Origin: CAWKGV01 sp963849305
GTDB taxonomy: Bacteria > Pseudomonadota > Alphaproteobacteria > Acetobacterales > Acetobacteraceae
DNA: 64,000 nt
NCBI GenBank assembly: GCA_963849305.1
Contig: CAWKGV010000005.1
Coordinates: 124,001 to 188,000 of the forward strand
Direction: 5' to 3'
Each line of letters starts with the position of its first letter. Position 1 is the stretch's first letter. The position numbers were made by a program, and so were the translations under genes. This document shows positions 27,211 to 36,039 of the stretch, one piece after another. Below the pieces are notes generated by a model that ran no database searches, was not told the origin of the DNA, and saw nothing but the letters and a program-made list of their open reading frames with translations.

Positions 27211-28110
27211 TCAGCCGCAAGCCGTGGCCGTCCCTTCCGGGCCATCCGGCTTGTCGATCCCCTCGCCGAGTTGGAAGCGGGCGAAGTCGGCGACCTTCGC
27301 GCCTGCCTTGGCTAGCACCGCTTTCACCCGGCTTTCGCCGTCATGCACCCAGACTTGCTCGAGCAAAACGATTTCTTCGAAATACTTGCGGATACGCCCA
27401 TCCACCATTTTCTCGATCACTGGCTCGGGCTTGCCGGAGCCGCGCGCCTGCTCGGCCAACACCCGCTTCTCCCGCTCCAGTGCCGCCGGATCGACGCCGG
27501 CGATGTCGATCGCCTCGGGCCGGGCGTGCGCGATATGCATCCCGATCTGCCGGCCCAGCAGCTCCAGCCCGTCAAGCTCGCTCGGCGCCTCCAGCGCCAC
27601 CACCACGCCGATCTTGCCCAGGCCCGGACGCAGCGCCGCGTGGACATAGCTCGCGACCGCACCCTTGCTCACCCGCAGCACCCGGGCGCGGCGGATGGTC
27701 ATGTTCTCGCCGATGGTCGCGACCAGATGGGTGAGCTGCTCGCCCACGGTCCGATCCGCCCCCGGATAGGGCGCCGCCTTGATCGCCTCGATGTCCTCGC
27801 CCACCAGCAGCGCGGTCTTCGCCACCTCCTCGACCATCCCTTGGAACAGCTCGTTGCGGGCCACGAAATCGGTCTCGGCGTTCACCTCCACCATCGCGCA
27901 GGCGAGCGGTTGCGAGGCGACCCCGATCAGTCCCTCGGCGGCCACCCGGCCCGACCGCTTGGCCGCCGCCGCCAACCCCTTCTTGCGCAGCCAATCGACC
28001 GCCTGCTCTACATCGCCCCCGGTTTCCGACAGCGCTCGCTTGCAGTCCATCATCCCCGCGCCGGTTTTCTCGCGCAGGCTCTTCACCATTGCCGCGGTGA
28101 TCTCGGCCAT
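27211..28110 (-). CDS. tsf: translation elongation factor Ts
   Basis: The 299-residue EF-Ts starts 'MAEITAAMVKSLREKTGAGMMDCKRAL', the conserved N-terminal UBA-like domain, and contains 'VEVNAETDFVARNELF', the EF-Tu contact motif. It catalyses GDP release from EF-Tu. It lies 44 bases downstream of rpsB in the standard rpsB-tsf order on the minus strand. Confidence 0.97.
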   Translation of the reverse strand: MAEITAAMVKSLREKTGAGMMDCKRALSETGGDVEQAVDWLRKKGLAAAAKRSGRVAAEGLIGVASQPLACAMVEVNAETDFVARNELFQGMVEEVAKTALLVGEDIEAIKAAPYPGADRTVGEQLTHLVATIGENMTIRRARVLRVSKGAVASYVHAALRPGLGKIGVVVALEAPSELDGLELLGRQIGMHIAHARPEAIDIAGVDPAALEREKRVLAEQARGSGKPEPVIEKMVDGRIRKYFEEIVLLEQVWVHDGESRVKAVLAKAGAKVADFARFQLGEGIDKPDGPEGTATACG

Positions 28111-28154
28111 GAACGCTCTCCAGTGCTCGCTCGCCAGTGCTCAGAAGCCAACGC

Positions 28155-28937
28155 TCAGGCCCTCGGTTGCTCAGCCGGCGCCTCGACCCGAGGCAGCGCC
28201 TCGGGCGGCAGCTCCTCGGCCGCGCCAATGTCCTGGCCCGATGCCGCCATCTCCGCGCTGATGCCGTCGAGCACGGCGCCCGAAACCAGGTCGCAATAGA
28301 GCGTGATGGCGCGGATCGCGTCGTCGTTGCCGGGGATCGGGAAGGTCACCCCGCGCGGGTCGGAATTGGAATCCAGCACCGCGACCACCGGGATCCGCAG
28401 CTTGTTCGCCTCCTCGACCGCGAGCTTCTCCTTGTTCGTGTCGATGATGAACAGGATGTCCGGCAGTCCGCCCATGTCCTTGATCCCGCCCAGCGCGCGC
28501 TCCAGCTTGTCGCGCTCGCGGGTCAGCCCGAGCACCTCTTTCTTGGTCAGGCCCTGGGTGTCGCCGCCCAGTATCTCCTCGATCTGGCGCAGCCGCTTGA
28601 TGCTGCCGGTGATGGTCTTCCAGTTGGTGAGCGTGCCGCCGAGCCAGCGGTGGTTGATGTAGTATTGCCCGCAACGCTTGGCGGCCTCGGCCACGTATTC
28701 GGCGGCCGCGCGCTTGGTGCCGACCAGCAGCACCCGCCCGCCAGCCGCGGTGACATCGCGCACCGCCCGCAGGGCGCGATCGAGCATCGGCACCGTCTGT
28801 TGCAGGTCGATGATATGGACCTGATTGCGCACGCCGAACAAATACGGCGACATGCGCGGGTTCCACCGCCGTGTGTGGTGGCCGAAATGCACGCCCGCTT
28901 CGAGCAGCTGGCGCAGGCTGAATTCTGGCATCGCCAT
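28155..28937 (-). CDS. rpsB: 30S ribosomal protein S2
   Basis: The 260-residue S2 protein starts MAMPEFSLRQLLEAGVHFGH; 'QTVPMLDRALRAVRD', 'VLLVGTKRAAAEYVAEAAKR' and 'IDTNKEKLAVEEANKLRIPVVAVLDSN' are conserved S2 segments. It is required for assembly of the small subunit on the platform side. The Met at position 3 (28931) is a possible alternative start. It is followed by tsf. Confidence 0.97.
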   Translation of the reverse strand: MAMPEFSLRQLLEAGVHFGHHTRRWNPRMSPYLFGVRNQVHIIDLQQTVPMLDRALRAVRDVTAAGGRVLLVGTKRAAAEYVAEAAKRCGQYYINHRWLGGTLTNWKTITGSIKRLRQIEEILGGDTQGLTKKEVLGLTRERDKLERALGGIKDMGGLPDILFIIDTNKEKLAVEEANKLRIPVVAVLDSNSDPRGVTFPIPGNDDAIRAITLYCDLVSGAVLDGISAEMAASGQDIGAAEELPPEALPRVEAPAEQPRA

Positions 28938-29151
28938 CGGCGCGCCTCCTTTCCGTCCGTCCGGTTGTGCCTCCGCGGGGCTGTGGCCGTGTCAGGCACC
29001 GGACCCGGCTCGCCGGCCGGGAAAGGCGCCCCGCGTGTGAATTACCGGGGCACTCGGCCGCCGGCGGCGCGGGATATGGCGGAGGCGCGGGGGAAAGGCA
29101 AGCGCAGCGCGGGCCGCGACCGGGCGGGCCGGCCCGCCCGGTCGCGCGCGT
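28938..29151 (-). promoter_or_regulatory. rpsB 5' leader region
   Basis: These 214 bases between the PEP-CTERM gene and rpsB should contain the rpsB-tsf promoter and an untranslated leader. Very GC-rich inverted segments are present (for example GGGCCGGCCCGCCC near 29125-29140). I cannot assign a specific leader motif. No gene is supported. Confidence 0.35.
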
Positions 29152-29736
29152 TCAGGAAACGCGGCGGCGGCGAGTGAGGCCAAGACCGAGCAGCCCGCTA
29201 CCGAGCAGCGCGAGCGAGGCCGGTTCCGGCACCGCGGCGACGGAAGCGATCGAAAGGTTGCCTTGCAGCACGGAGTTGCTGTCGTCGTTCCTGCCGGCCA
29301 CCGTGAAGCCATAGGTCTGCCCGGCGGTGAGGTCGAGCGTCACCTGGCCGCGGTAGTCGAACCCCGCCGAAGGCGTGCTGCAGCAGTTCGCCGGCCCGGC
29401 ACTCACCAGCGTCTGCGTGCTGATGCCGTCGAATGCCCGCAGCGAATGCGTGACGTCGAAATAGGCGTAGAAGCCGGCATCGTTGTAGGTCAGCGTCACC
29501 GGTCCCGAGGCCGCGGCGGTGGCCGAGAAGGTCCAGCTCTCGCCGTTAAAGACTTGCGAGCCGCTGTCGGAGTAGCTGAACTGGAAGGCGGAGCCCGTGC
29601 CGGTAGGCGTTACGGACACCGACCCCGGCCCGCTGCCGATGAACGGCCCCAGCACCGGCGCGGCTTGCGATGGGGAAGCCAAAGCCAGGACAGACGCACC
29701 GGCCAGAGCGGCGGCGGCTAAAACGCGCGAACGCAT
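29152..29736 (-). CDS. PEP-CTERM sorting-signal exported protein
   Basis: ATG at 29736, behind AAAGGGGAA, starts a signal peptide (MRSRVLAAAALAGASVLALASPSQA). The 194-residue product is Ser/Gly/Thr-rich with beta-sandwich-like sequence and two adjacent cysteines ('ANCCSTPS'). The C-terminus is a textbook PEP-CTERM signal: 'VPEPASLALLGSGLLGLGLTRRRR'. Such proteins are processed by exosortase and are usually tied to exopolysaccharide or surface structures. No exosortase gene is in the window. The molecular function is unknown. Confidence 0.85.
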   Translation of the reverse strand: MRSRVLAAAALAGASVLALASPSQAAPVLGPFIGSGPGSVSVTPTGTGSAFQFSYSDSGSQVFNGESWTFSATAAASGPVTLTYNDAGFYAYFDVTHSLRAFDGISTQTLVSAGPANCCSTPSAGFDYRGQVTLDLTAGQTYGFTVAGRNDDSNSVLQGNLSIASVAAVPEPASLALLGSGLLGLGLTRRRRVS

Positions 29737-29904
29737 GATGTTCCCCTTTCCTATGGGTTACATAACGATAATGAACACCCAGCGATGCAGGTCAAGACGA
29801 ATCGTTAACAGTGTCGGACGTGAGACAAATCCCGCTTCCCGGCGAAGTTGACTGCCGCGCCGGCGGCCTTACCGTCCACGGACAAGCGACGGAGGAGGCG
29901 GTCG

Positions 29905-30527
29905 ATGATCATCGAGATGCGCAGCTACGACCTGCGGCCCGGCACGGTGCCGGCATTCGAGGAGCGGTTCGCCGCCGCCTTGCCCGCGCGCGCGAAGCTT
30001 TCGCCGCTGGCGGCGTTCTGGCACACCGAGGTCGGGCCGCTCAACCGGGTGATCCATGTCTGGCCCTATGAGAGCCTGGAGGCCCGCGGGCGCATCCGGG
30101 CCGAGGCGGTGCAGTCCGGCGTCTGGCCGCCCAAGGTGCGGCGAGTTCTGCCTCGCCCAGCGGAGCGAGGTGTTTCTCCCCGCCCCCTTCTCGCCCCCGC
30201 TGGAGCCGCGCGAGCTGGGCGGGATCTACGAGATTCGCGTGTACACGTTAGCCCCGGGCGCCATTCCGGGGATGCTCGAGCGCTGGAGCGAGAAGATCGG
30301 CGAGCGGGTGAAGCTCTCGCCCTTGGTCGGCGCCTGGTATTCGGAGTTGGGCGCGCTGAACCAATGGGTGCATATCTGGGCCTACAAGGACGCCGCCGAG
30401 CGCCAGCGCATCCGCGCCGAGGCCATCGCCCGCGGCATCTGGCCGCCCGGCTCGGCGGCGCGCGGGGGTGCTGGTCAAGCAGGAGAACATGCTGGCGGTG
30501 CCGGCGAGTTTCTCGCCCCTGAAATAG
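29905..30527 (+). pseudogene. NIPSNAP-family protein, two frameshifts
   Basis: ATG at 29905 starts MIIEMRSYDLRPGTVPAFEE, a NIPSNAP ferredoxin-like domain. After 'SGVWPPKV' the homologous reading shifts by one base ('GEFCLAQRSEVFLPAPF') and continues through a second NIPSNAP domain ('GIYEIRVYTLAPGAIPGMLERW'). After 'ARGIWPPGSAARG' it shifts again into 'VLVKQENMLAVPASFSPLK', ending at TAG 30525-30527. Both breaks need removal of one base: near C30139 and in the G5 run 30464-30468. With both corrected the protein is about 206 residues and complete. That points to sequence error or very recent inactivation. Confidence 0.75.
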
Positions 30528-30555
30528 CCCTATCGGCTGCGCCTTGGTCGCAAAT

Positions 30556-30600
30556 CTCCCTCTCCCCGCCCTTGCGGGGGAGAGGGCCGGGGTGAAGGGG
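30556..30600. repeat. GC-rich hairpin repeat / bidirectional terminator
   Basis: CCCTCTCCCCGC (30558-30569) pairs with GCGGGGGAGAGGG (30574-30586) around CCTT with one bulged base, followed by CCGGGGTGAAGGGG. It lies between the convergent NIPSNAP and TetR genes. A closely related element is at 61716-61765 and a looser one at 58700-58736, so this is a dispersed family that probably acts in termination. Confidence 0.65.
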
Positions 30601-30604
30601 GCCG

Positions 30605-31324
30605 CTACGCCAGCATCTCCCGCGCCGCCACGACAGCCTGCCGCGCGATCAGCCGCGCCGTCGCCGCGCGCCGCTCCCCGTCGTCCGGCCCTAGCCACAG
30701 CACGGAATGATTGAGCGCGGCGATCATGCTCTGCACGACGGGTTCGCGCAGCGGATGGCCGAAAGCGAGCGCCGGCACCGCCGCCGCCACCGCCTCGCCG
30801 AAGCGGAACGCCAGCAGCTTCGCCTGGTGCTTGAGTTCTTCGCGTTGGGCCTCCGGCAAGATATTGGTCGCGGCCAGCGCCACTTTCTGCTCGTCGGCGG
30901 CGACCTTCAGATGATCGAGATAGGCGAGCGTCATCAGTTCGAGCCGCGTCATCGGATCGGCGCCGGGGTTCGCTTCCTCGGCGATGCCGACCGCTTCCTG
31001 GAGCGCGAGCATGTGCGAATAGACGATGTCGTAGATCAGCTCCTGTCGGCGCGGGTAGTAGTAGCCGATGCTGCCGGGCGGGATACCGGCGTGGCGCGCG
31101 GCATCGGACAGCCGCGCCCCGTCCAGCCCGCGGGTGGCGAAGATCGTCGCCCCGAACGCGCGGATGCGTGCCCGCCGCTCGCGGAAGGTCTCGGTGGTCT
31201 TCCATCCGACCGGCGAGCCCCGCCCGCGCGGCGCGCGAGCCGGCGCCGGCAGGTCCTCCTGCTCGTAGGCGAAGCGCTGGGGCAGTGACGAGCGGGCGAG
31301 GTCGGGGTTGGAAGAGCCATGCAT
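30605..31324 (-). CDS. TetR-family transcriptional regulator
   Basis: ATG at 31324 gives 239 residues. The TetR DNA-binding domain is near residues 45-95: 'RERRARIRAFGATIFATRGLDGARLSDAARHAG', with recognition helix and wing 'IPPGSIGYYYPRRQELIYDIV'. The C-terminal ligand domain ('LELMTLAYLDHLKVAADEQ') is variable as usual. A 40-residue basic, proline-containing N-terminal extension precedes the HTH. It is convergent with the NIPSNAP gene; targets are unknown. A much longer upstream reading is open but lacks features. Confidence 0.85.
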   Translation of the reverse strand: MHGSSNPDLARSSLPQRFAYEQEDLPAPARAPRGRGSPVGWKTTETFRERRARIRAFGATIFATRGLDGARLSDAARHAGIPPGSIGYYYPRRQELIYDIVYSHMLALQEAVGIAEEANPGADPMTRLELMTLAYLDHLKVAADEQKVALAATNILPEAQREELKHQAKLLAFRFGEAVAAAVPALAFGHPLREPVVQSMIAALNHSVLWLGPDDGERRAATARLIARQAVVAAREMLA

Positions 31325-31618
31325 GGTCACGCGGGCGGGTCTCCGTTGTTCGCTTTTTGTTCTTAGCACGGATGGATACGCGTGGGCAAGAACTTCTGCA
31401 ACAGAGGGGAAAACCGGGCACTCATCCGCCCGCCTGCACCCGGGGTAGAGGGTGGCCACGCGCCGGCGGGTCTTTCGCGCCGCTGCGGTAACTGCCGCGC
31501 CCGCGTGATGCCGGCGCGGGACGACGAGATCGAGGCAATTCGTCGAGTTGCGGGTGGGCTCGGACGACGCGCCATGCCGCAGGCTGACGGTTGAGGTGAG
31601 AGCCGAAAACACCGTCGC

Positions 31619-34594
31619 TCAGGTTTCCAGCTCCGAAAGGACCCGGCGGCTCTGTTCAAGAGCAGCCCTGAAGCGAGCCGGATTTTCTTGGGCCAGCCGC
31701 TCACGGATCTTCACCGCCTCACGGATCGCCGCCAGCGCGCCCGCGCCGTCACCGGCATCGCTCAGTCGGTTCGACAGATTGTTGAGGCTGCTCGCGAGAG
31801 CGGGGGCGAAGCGCGCAGGGTTCTCCCCCGCCAGCCGCTCACGGATCTTCACCGCCTCGCGGATCGCCGCCAGCGCGCCCACGCCGTCACCGGCATCGCT
31901 CAGTCGGATCGACAGGTTGTTGAGGCTCATCGCGAGATCGGGGGCGAAGCGCGCAGGGTTCTCCTGCGCCAGCCGCTCACGGATCTCCACCGCCTCGCGG
32001 ATCGCCGCCAGCGCGCCCGCGCCGTCACCGGCATCGCTCAGTCGGATCGACAGGTTGTTGAGGCTCGTCGCGAGATCGGGGGCGAAGCGCGCAGGGTTCT
32101 CCGCCGCCAGCCGCTCACGGATCTCCACCGCCTCGCGGATCGCCGCCAGCGCGCCCGCGCCGTCACCGGCATCGCTCAGTTCGCTCGACAGGTTGTTGAG
32201 GCTCGTCGCGAGATCGGGGGCGAAGCGCGCAGGGTTCTCCGCCGCCAGCCGCCGGCGGATCTCCGCCGCCTCGCGGATCGCCGCCAGCGCGCCCACGCCG
32301 TCACCGGCATCGCTCAGTCGGATCGACAGGTTGTTGAGGCTCGTCGCGAGATCGGGGGCGAAGCGCGCAGGGTTCTCCGCCGCCAGCCGCTCACGGATCT
32401 CCACCGCCTCGCGGATCGCCGCCAGCGCGCCCGCGCCGTCACCGGCATCGCTCAGTTCAATCGACAGGTTGTTGAGGCTCATCGCGAGATCGGGGGCGAA
32501 GCGCGCAGGGTTCTCCTCCGCCAGCCGCCGATAGGTCTCCGCCGCCTCGCGGATCGCCGCCAGCGCGCCCGCGCCGTCACCGGCATCGCTCAGTCGGATT
32601 GAAAGATTGTTAAGGCTCATCGCGAGATCGGGGGCGAAGCGCGCAGGGTTCTCCCCCGCCAGCCGCTCACGGATCTCCACCGCCTCGCGGATCGCCGCCA
32701 GCGCGCCCGCGCCGTCACCGGCATCGCTCAGTCGGATCGACAGGTTGTTGAGGCTCGTCGCGAGATCGGGGGCGAAGCGGGCAGGGTTCTCCGCCGCCAG
32801 CCGCCGGCGGATCTCCACCGCCTCGCGGATCGCCGCCAGCGCGCCCACGCCGTCACCGGCATCGCTCAGTCGGATCGACAGGTTGTTGAGGCTCATCGCG
32901 AGATCGGGGGCGAAGCGCGCAGGGTTCTCCCCCGCCAGCCGCTCACGGATCTTCACCGCCTCGCGGATCGCCGCCAGCGCGCCCGCGCCGTCACCGGCAT
33001 CGCTCAGTCGGTTCGACAGATTGTTGAGGCTCATCGCGAGATCGGGGGCGAAGCGCGCAGGGTTCTCCTCCGTCAGCCGCCGATAGGTCTCCGCCGCCTC
33101 GCGGATCGCCGCCAGCGCTGCCGCGCCGTCACCGGCATCGCTCAAATGAATCGATAGGTTGTTTAATAGTTCGGCTTTGTTCTCCTCGGACAGACCCGGC
33201 TGTTTCAGCAGCGCGCGTCCGACGGCGACCCCAATCCTGCTCAGCCGGAATCCGCGCTCGGGCGATTCGAATAGCGCGCGCCAGGTATTCGCACGCTCCA
33301 GCTGCCCGGTTACCGCCTGAATGAAAGTCTCGAGCAGAACACTTTCTCCAGGACCGTGCAGAGTCACCATATCGTGCATGCGGCGGTCGATAAGCTCGAT
33401 TTCAAGAGCACCTGCCTCGGAGAGAGTGCCCCATAGCCAATCCGCGGCCCGATCTTCTGCCTCCACCAAGACCTTCCGTAGGAGTTCGGCGGCGACGATG
33501 TCCGGAGCTGGTGCGGTAAGCCGGCCTCCTCGCCAAAACTCCATCGCTCGCACGATTTGGACGAGCCGACCTGGTTCCGGAAAGCCGATCTCAAGCTCTG
33601 GCGCGCTCAGGCGACGAACTGCCTCCGCGTCCAAGCCATCGCGCAGCGCAGCGAGCCCGATCAGCCGCGAGGCGCCACTGCTCCCCAACCCGCTTCGCTG
33701 GCCGGCGCCGTCCAAGCGCATCCGCTCCCTGTCCACCAGTGCGGACACAATCTCCGCGGCTCCAAGGCCGAGAGTCTCCGCAGGCTCGTCAACGAAATGG
33801 ATGGCAGCGGCTGTCGTGAGCAGCGGCAGACCGTGCAAATCAAAGCGTCGGCGGAGCCAACTATTGACAACCGAAACGTCCACGAATGGCATCGGCCGCC
33901 TGCGATGCTCGGAAAGGCAGAGCACGACCGCGCGGAACAGCTCCGTCGCCGATCTCGGGTCGAGAGGACCGATCCGGATCTCCTGGGCGTCGCAAATATG
34001 GCTCGCACCGGATCGCAAGATTTCATCCCGCCATTCGTCCAAAGACCGGCGGCTGAGAAGGAGCAGGCGGATCGGCGCGCGTGGTTCGGGCGCACCCGCT
34101 GCCTCACGAAGCAAAGTTCGGACTTGCTCCGGCCACGCCTCAGGATAGTCGAGGACGACCAGCAATCCCTTCTGCGAAAGGGGTAGGGTGGTCGCCTTCT
34201 GGAGGTCGGCAAAACCAGCATGCCAGCCGTCAAGCGCCCTGCCGAGTTCGGCTGCGAGCCGGGTCTTACCGGCGCCACCGGGACCTGTCAGGAAGCGAAT
34301 GCGCAGCTTGGGACCATTTTGGACCCATTCGAGAAGTTTGGCCCGCTCGGCGTCTCGCCCGATCAGATCCGGCGCCAGCCTGGATTTCCAGGACAGCAGA
34401 TTGAAGACTTCGAAGGGATCATCCTGGTCCGGCAGGGACGCTGCCCACGGCACGCGCGGAGGTAATGGAGGTCGGCCACCCCCGTGAATTTGATAAATGA
34501 TCCCGCTGTTACCGCCGACAATGACGTTACCGGCAATCCGGCTTGCCGCGACCCGATTGGAACCCCACCAAGAGACCAGACGACGCCAAGTCAT
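31619..34594 (-). CDS. STAND-type ATPase with eleven near-identical TPR units
   Basis: ATG at 34594 overlaps the stop of the upstream membrane-protein gene (ATGA). The 991-residue product has an N-terminal 'GNVIVGGNSGIIYQIHGG' strand motif (residues 22-39). The NTPase part has Walker A 'GPGGAGKT' (104-111), Walker B 'GLLVVLDYPE' (143-152) and 'IRLLLLSRRS' (175-184). A helical middle region (about 230-470) is followed by eleven 46-residue TPR units of the form 'NNLSIRLSDAGDG.GALAAIREAVE' and 'ENPARFAPDLA'. This is the architecture of STAND/NLR-like signal ATPases, several of which sense phage or stress. No catalytic effector domain is seen in the same chain. A defence role is inference. Confidence 0.85.
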   Translation of the reverse strand: MTWRRLVSWWGSNRVAASRIAGNVIVGGNSGIIYQIHGGGRPPLPPRVPWAASLPDQDDPFEVFNLLSWKSRLAPDLIGRDAERAKLLEWVQNGPKLRIRFLTGPGGAGKTRLAAELGRALDGWHAGFADLQKATTLPLSQKGLLVVLDYPEAWPEQVRTLLREAAGAPEPRAPIRLLLLSRRSLDEWRDEILRSGASHICDAQEIRIGPLDPRSATELFRAVVLCLSEHRRRPMPFVDVSVVNSWLRRRFDLHGLPLLTTAAAIHFVDEPAETLGLGAAEIVSALVDRERMRLDGAGQRSGLGSSGASRLIGLAALRDGLDAEAVRRLSAPELEIGFPEPGRLVQIVRAMEFWRGGRLTAPAPDIVAAELLRKVLVEAEDRAADWLWGTLSEAGALEIELIDRRMHDMVTLHGPGESVLLETFIQAVTGQLERANTWRALFESPERGFRLSRIGVAVGRALLKQPGLSEENKAELLNNLSIHLSDAGDGAAALAAIREAAETYRRLTEENPARFAPDLAMSLNNLSNRLSDAGDGAGALAAIREAVKIRERLAGENPARFAPDLAMSLNNLSIRLSDAGDGVGALAAIREAVEIRRRLAAENPARFAPDLATSLNNLSIRLSDAGDGAGALAAIREAVEIRERLAGENPARFAPDLAMSLNNLSIRLSDAGDGAGALAAIREAAETYRRLAEENPARFAPDLAMSLNNLSIELSDAGDGAGALAAIREAVEIRERLAAENPARFAPDLATSLNNLSIRLSDAGDGVGALAAIREAAEIRRRLAAENPARFAPDLATSLNNLSSELSDAGDGAGALAAIREAVEIRERLAAENPARFAPDLATSLNNLSIRLSDAGDGAGALAAIREAVEIRERLAQENPARFAPDLAMSLNNLSIRLSDAGDGVGALAAIREAVKIRERLAGENPARFAPALASSLNNLSNRLSDAGDGAGALAAIREAVKIRERLAQENPARFRAALEQSRRVLSELET
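31658..33175. repeat. 138-bp tandem repeat array, eleven units, inside STAND-TPR gene
   Basis: Eleven units recur with an exact 138-base period. For example, the CCGTCACCGGCATCGCTCA block recurs at 31748, 31886, 32024 and so on up to 33128, with no insertion or deletion. Units encode 46-residue TPR motifs that differ at a few positions only (E/R/N/S before LSD, A/V in GDG.G, ER/RR at the end). Near-identity at DNA level suggests recent expansion or gene conversion. Because the period is a multiple of three, other frames are also open across the array. Confidence 0.9.
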
Positions 34595-34875
34595 TTAGCG
34601 AGGACGTCGTGTGCAAGCTGCGCCACCGCAACCAGAACGCCGACAATGCCGATTACCCAAGCGACGCGGTCGCCCGATGGTCGAGCGGGCTCGGCGTTGC
34701 TCCTCTCAGTAGACGAGTTTGCCTCGATATACGTCTGGTTGAGCGTGCCTCGCACCGAGCCGACCTGAACCGGCCCCCTTATGTTGCGCGCTCGGATGCT
34801 ATTCGAGCGTTTAGCCAGCGCCGCTACGAGGAGCAGCACCGCCAAACCATAGACCAAGAGTTGAGCGAGGGTCAT
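34591..34875 (-). CDS. small two-helix membrane protein coupled to the STAND ATPase
   Basis: The 94-residue protein has a hydrophobic helix at residues 3-21 ('LAQLLVYGLAVLLLVAALA') and another at 72-90 ('VAWVIGIVGVLVAVAQLA'). Between them is 'NIRGPVQVGSVRGTLNQTY' (31-49), which resembles the 'GNVIVGGNSGIIYQIHG' stretch at the start of the STAND protein. Its stop overlaps the STAND start by 4 bases, so the two are co-translated. A membrane-acting effector or anchor for the ATPase is a reasonable inference; no family is recognised. Confidence 0.7.
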   Translation of the reverse strand: MTLAQLLVYGLAVLLLVAALAKRSNSIRARNIRGPVQVGSVRGTLNQTYIEANSSTERSNAEPARPSGDRVAWVIGIVGVLVAVAQLAHDVLAK

Positions 34876-35138
34876 ACGCCTTTAGACCTTCGGGGACTAG
34901 AGAAGTCTGCTCGCATGCTTCACAGCCATTGTATCGGCCTAAGCGGGTTTCAGCAAACGCTTGCACTGGGACTTCGCTACCAACGGGCAAGTATGCGAGC
35001 ATTCGAAACGTTGCTCTGCCTCAATTGCGGTCACCCTGTCACACATGGGTATTTTGCAGCCCCGATGGCGTTTTTGGCTCGCTACAATTCAACGTTCTCC
35101 CCTGACCGGGATCCGGGAGGAGCCCGGGCGCCGAATGC
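34876..35138. other. intergenic region between deacetylase and STAND unit
   Basis: About 263 bases, clearly more AT-rich than the flanks, with no supported gene. It should contain the promoter for the minus-strand membrane protein/STAND pair. The base composition marks the edge of an accessory segment. Confidence 0.4.
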
Positions 35139-36032
35139 TCAATGCTTCTCGATTTCGGACAGATACCAGTCCAGGATTTCCGCTCCCGTCCACATCACGA
35201 CACCCTCGTGTCCAAGAATATGGTCATAGAGTGCTTCCAGATAACGGATGCGATGCGGGACTCCGGTCAGGTACGGGTGGATGGAAATCGCCATCACCCG
35301 TGCCGAGCGGGCGCCGTCCTGATACAGCCGATCGAATTGATCGCGCCCTCGCCGCAGGATTTCGTCCGAGGGCTGCTGCTGGACGGCACTGATGACGACG
35401 TCGTTGATCTCCACGGTGTACGGAATGGAGAACAGCCGGCCGGTGCGGGTTCGGACCGGCACTGGCTGCTCGTCCAGCACCCAATCGGCGACATACTCGA
35501 TACCGGCTTCGGCGAGGAGGTCTGCGGTCTCAGTGGTCTCGGTAAGACCCGGACTTTCCCAGCCGCGCGGAGGCCGCCCCGTCACATCGCCGATCGCCCT
35601 CATCGTCTCGGCGATCGCCGCGGCCTGATCCTCGATTCGGTGCATCGGCTTCTGCACGAAGCCGTGGCCGATGAACTCCCAGCCCGCATCCCGCGCGGCG
35701 GCGCAGGCCTCGGGATAGAGAGCACAGGCCGAGCCGTTCACCGCGAACGTCGCCTTCAGGCGGCGTTCCGATAGCGTCTCCAGAAACCGCCAGAAGCCGA
35801 CGCGCATGCCGTATTCATGCCAGGTCCAGTTCGGGATATCAGGCACCAGCGGCTCGCCCATCGGCGGCGGCAGAATCGTCCGCGGCATCGCTGCCGCGGG
35901 ATTCCAGTTCTCCACATTCACGATCGTCCACACGGCAACGCGCGCGTTGTTCGGAAGGCGCAGTGCTTTGCGCCGGTGGATCGGCTCATAGGGCACCCGC
36001 GCGCGGATGCCGGCCAACGGGTCCTCAGTCAT
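35139..36032 (-). CDS. polysaccharide deacetylase family protein (PuuE-like)
   Basis: The 297-residue protein is a NodB-fold deacetylase of the PuuE/allantoinase-like branch. Segments are 'WTIVNVENWNPAAAMPR', 'LSERRLKATFAVNGSACALYP', 'WEFIGHGFVQKPMHR' (metal-site His), 'RGWESPGLTETTETADLLAEAG' and 'ISIHPYLTGVPHRIRYLEALYDHI'. Start 36032 is 7 bases after the end of the binding-protein gene, so it closes the ABC importer operon. It may process the imported compound in the cytosol. This branch acts on cyclic amides or N-acetyl groups; the substrate is not known. Confidence 0.85.
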   Translation of the reverse strand: MTEDPLAGIRARVPYEPIHRRKALRLPNNARVAVWTIVNVENWNPAAAMPRTILPPPMGEPLVPDIPNWTWHEYGMRVGFWRFLETLSERRLKATFAVNGSACALYPEACAAARDAGWEFIGHGFVQKPMHRIEDQAAAIAETMRAIGDVTGRPPRGWESPGLTETTETADLLAEAGIEYVADWVLDEQPVPVRTRTGRLFSIPYTVEINDVVISAVQQQPSDEILRRGRDQFDRLYQDGARSARVMAISIHPYLTGVPHRIRYLEALYDHILGHEGVVMWTGAEILDWYLSEIEKH

Positions 36033-36039
36033 TGCAAGC

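Noticed and set aside
31548..33086. Long plus-strand open frames (about 300 residues) with repeated 'ASRIAASAPAPSPASLSR' and 'HRLADRRQRARAVTGIAQS' units
   Set aside because: They are antisense readings of the 138-bp TPR repeat. Because the period is divisible by three, all frames stay open. Composition is Arg/Ser/Ala noise.
31658..33175. Regular repeats considered as a CRISPR array
   Set aside because: Units are 138 bases, contiguous and coding, with no short repeats separated by unique spacers.
34811..35002. 63-codon minus-strand frame overlapping the two-helix membrane gene
   Set aside because: It overlaps a better-supported gene, and no ribosome site or conserved feature is seen.
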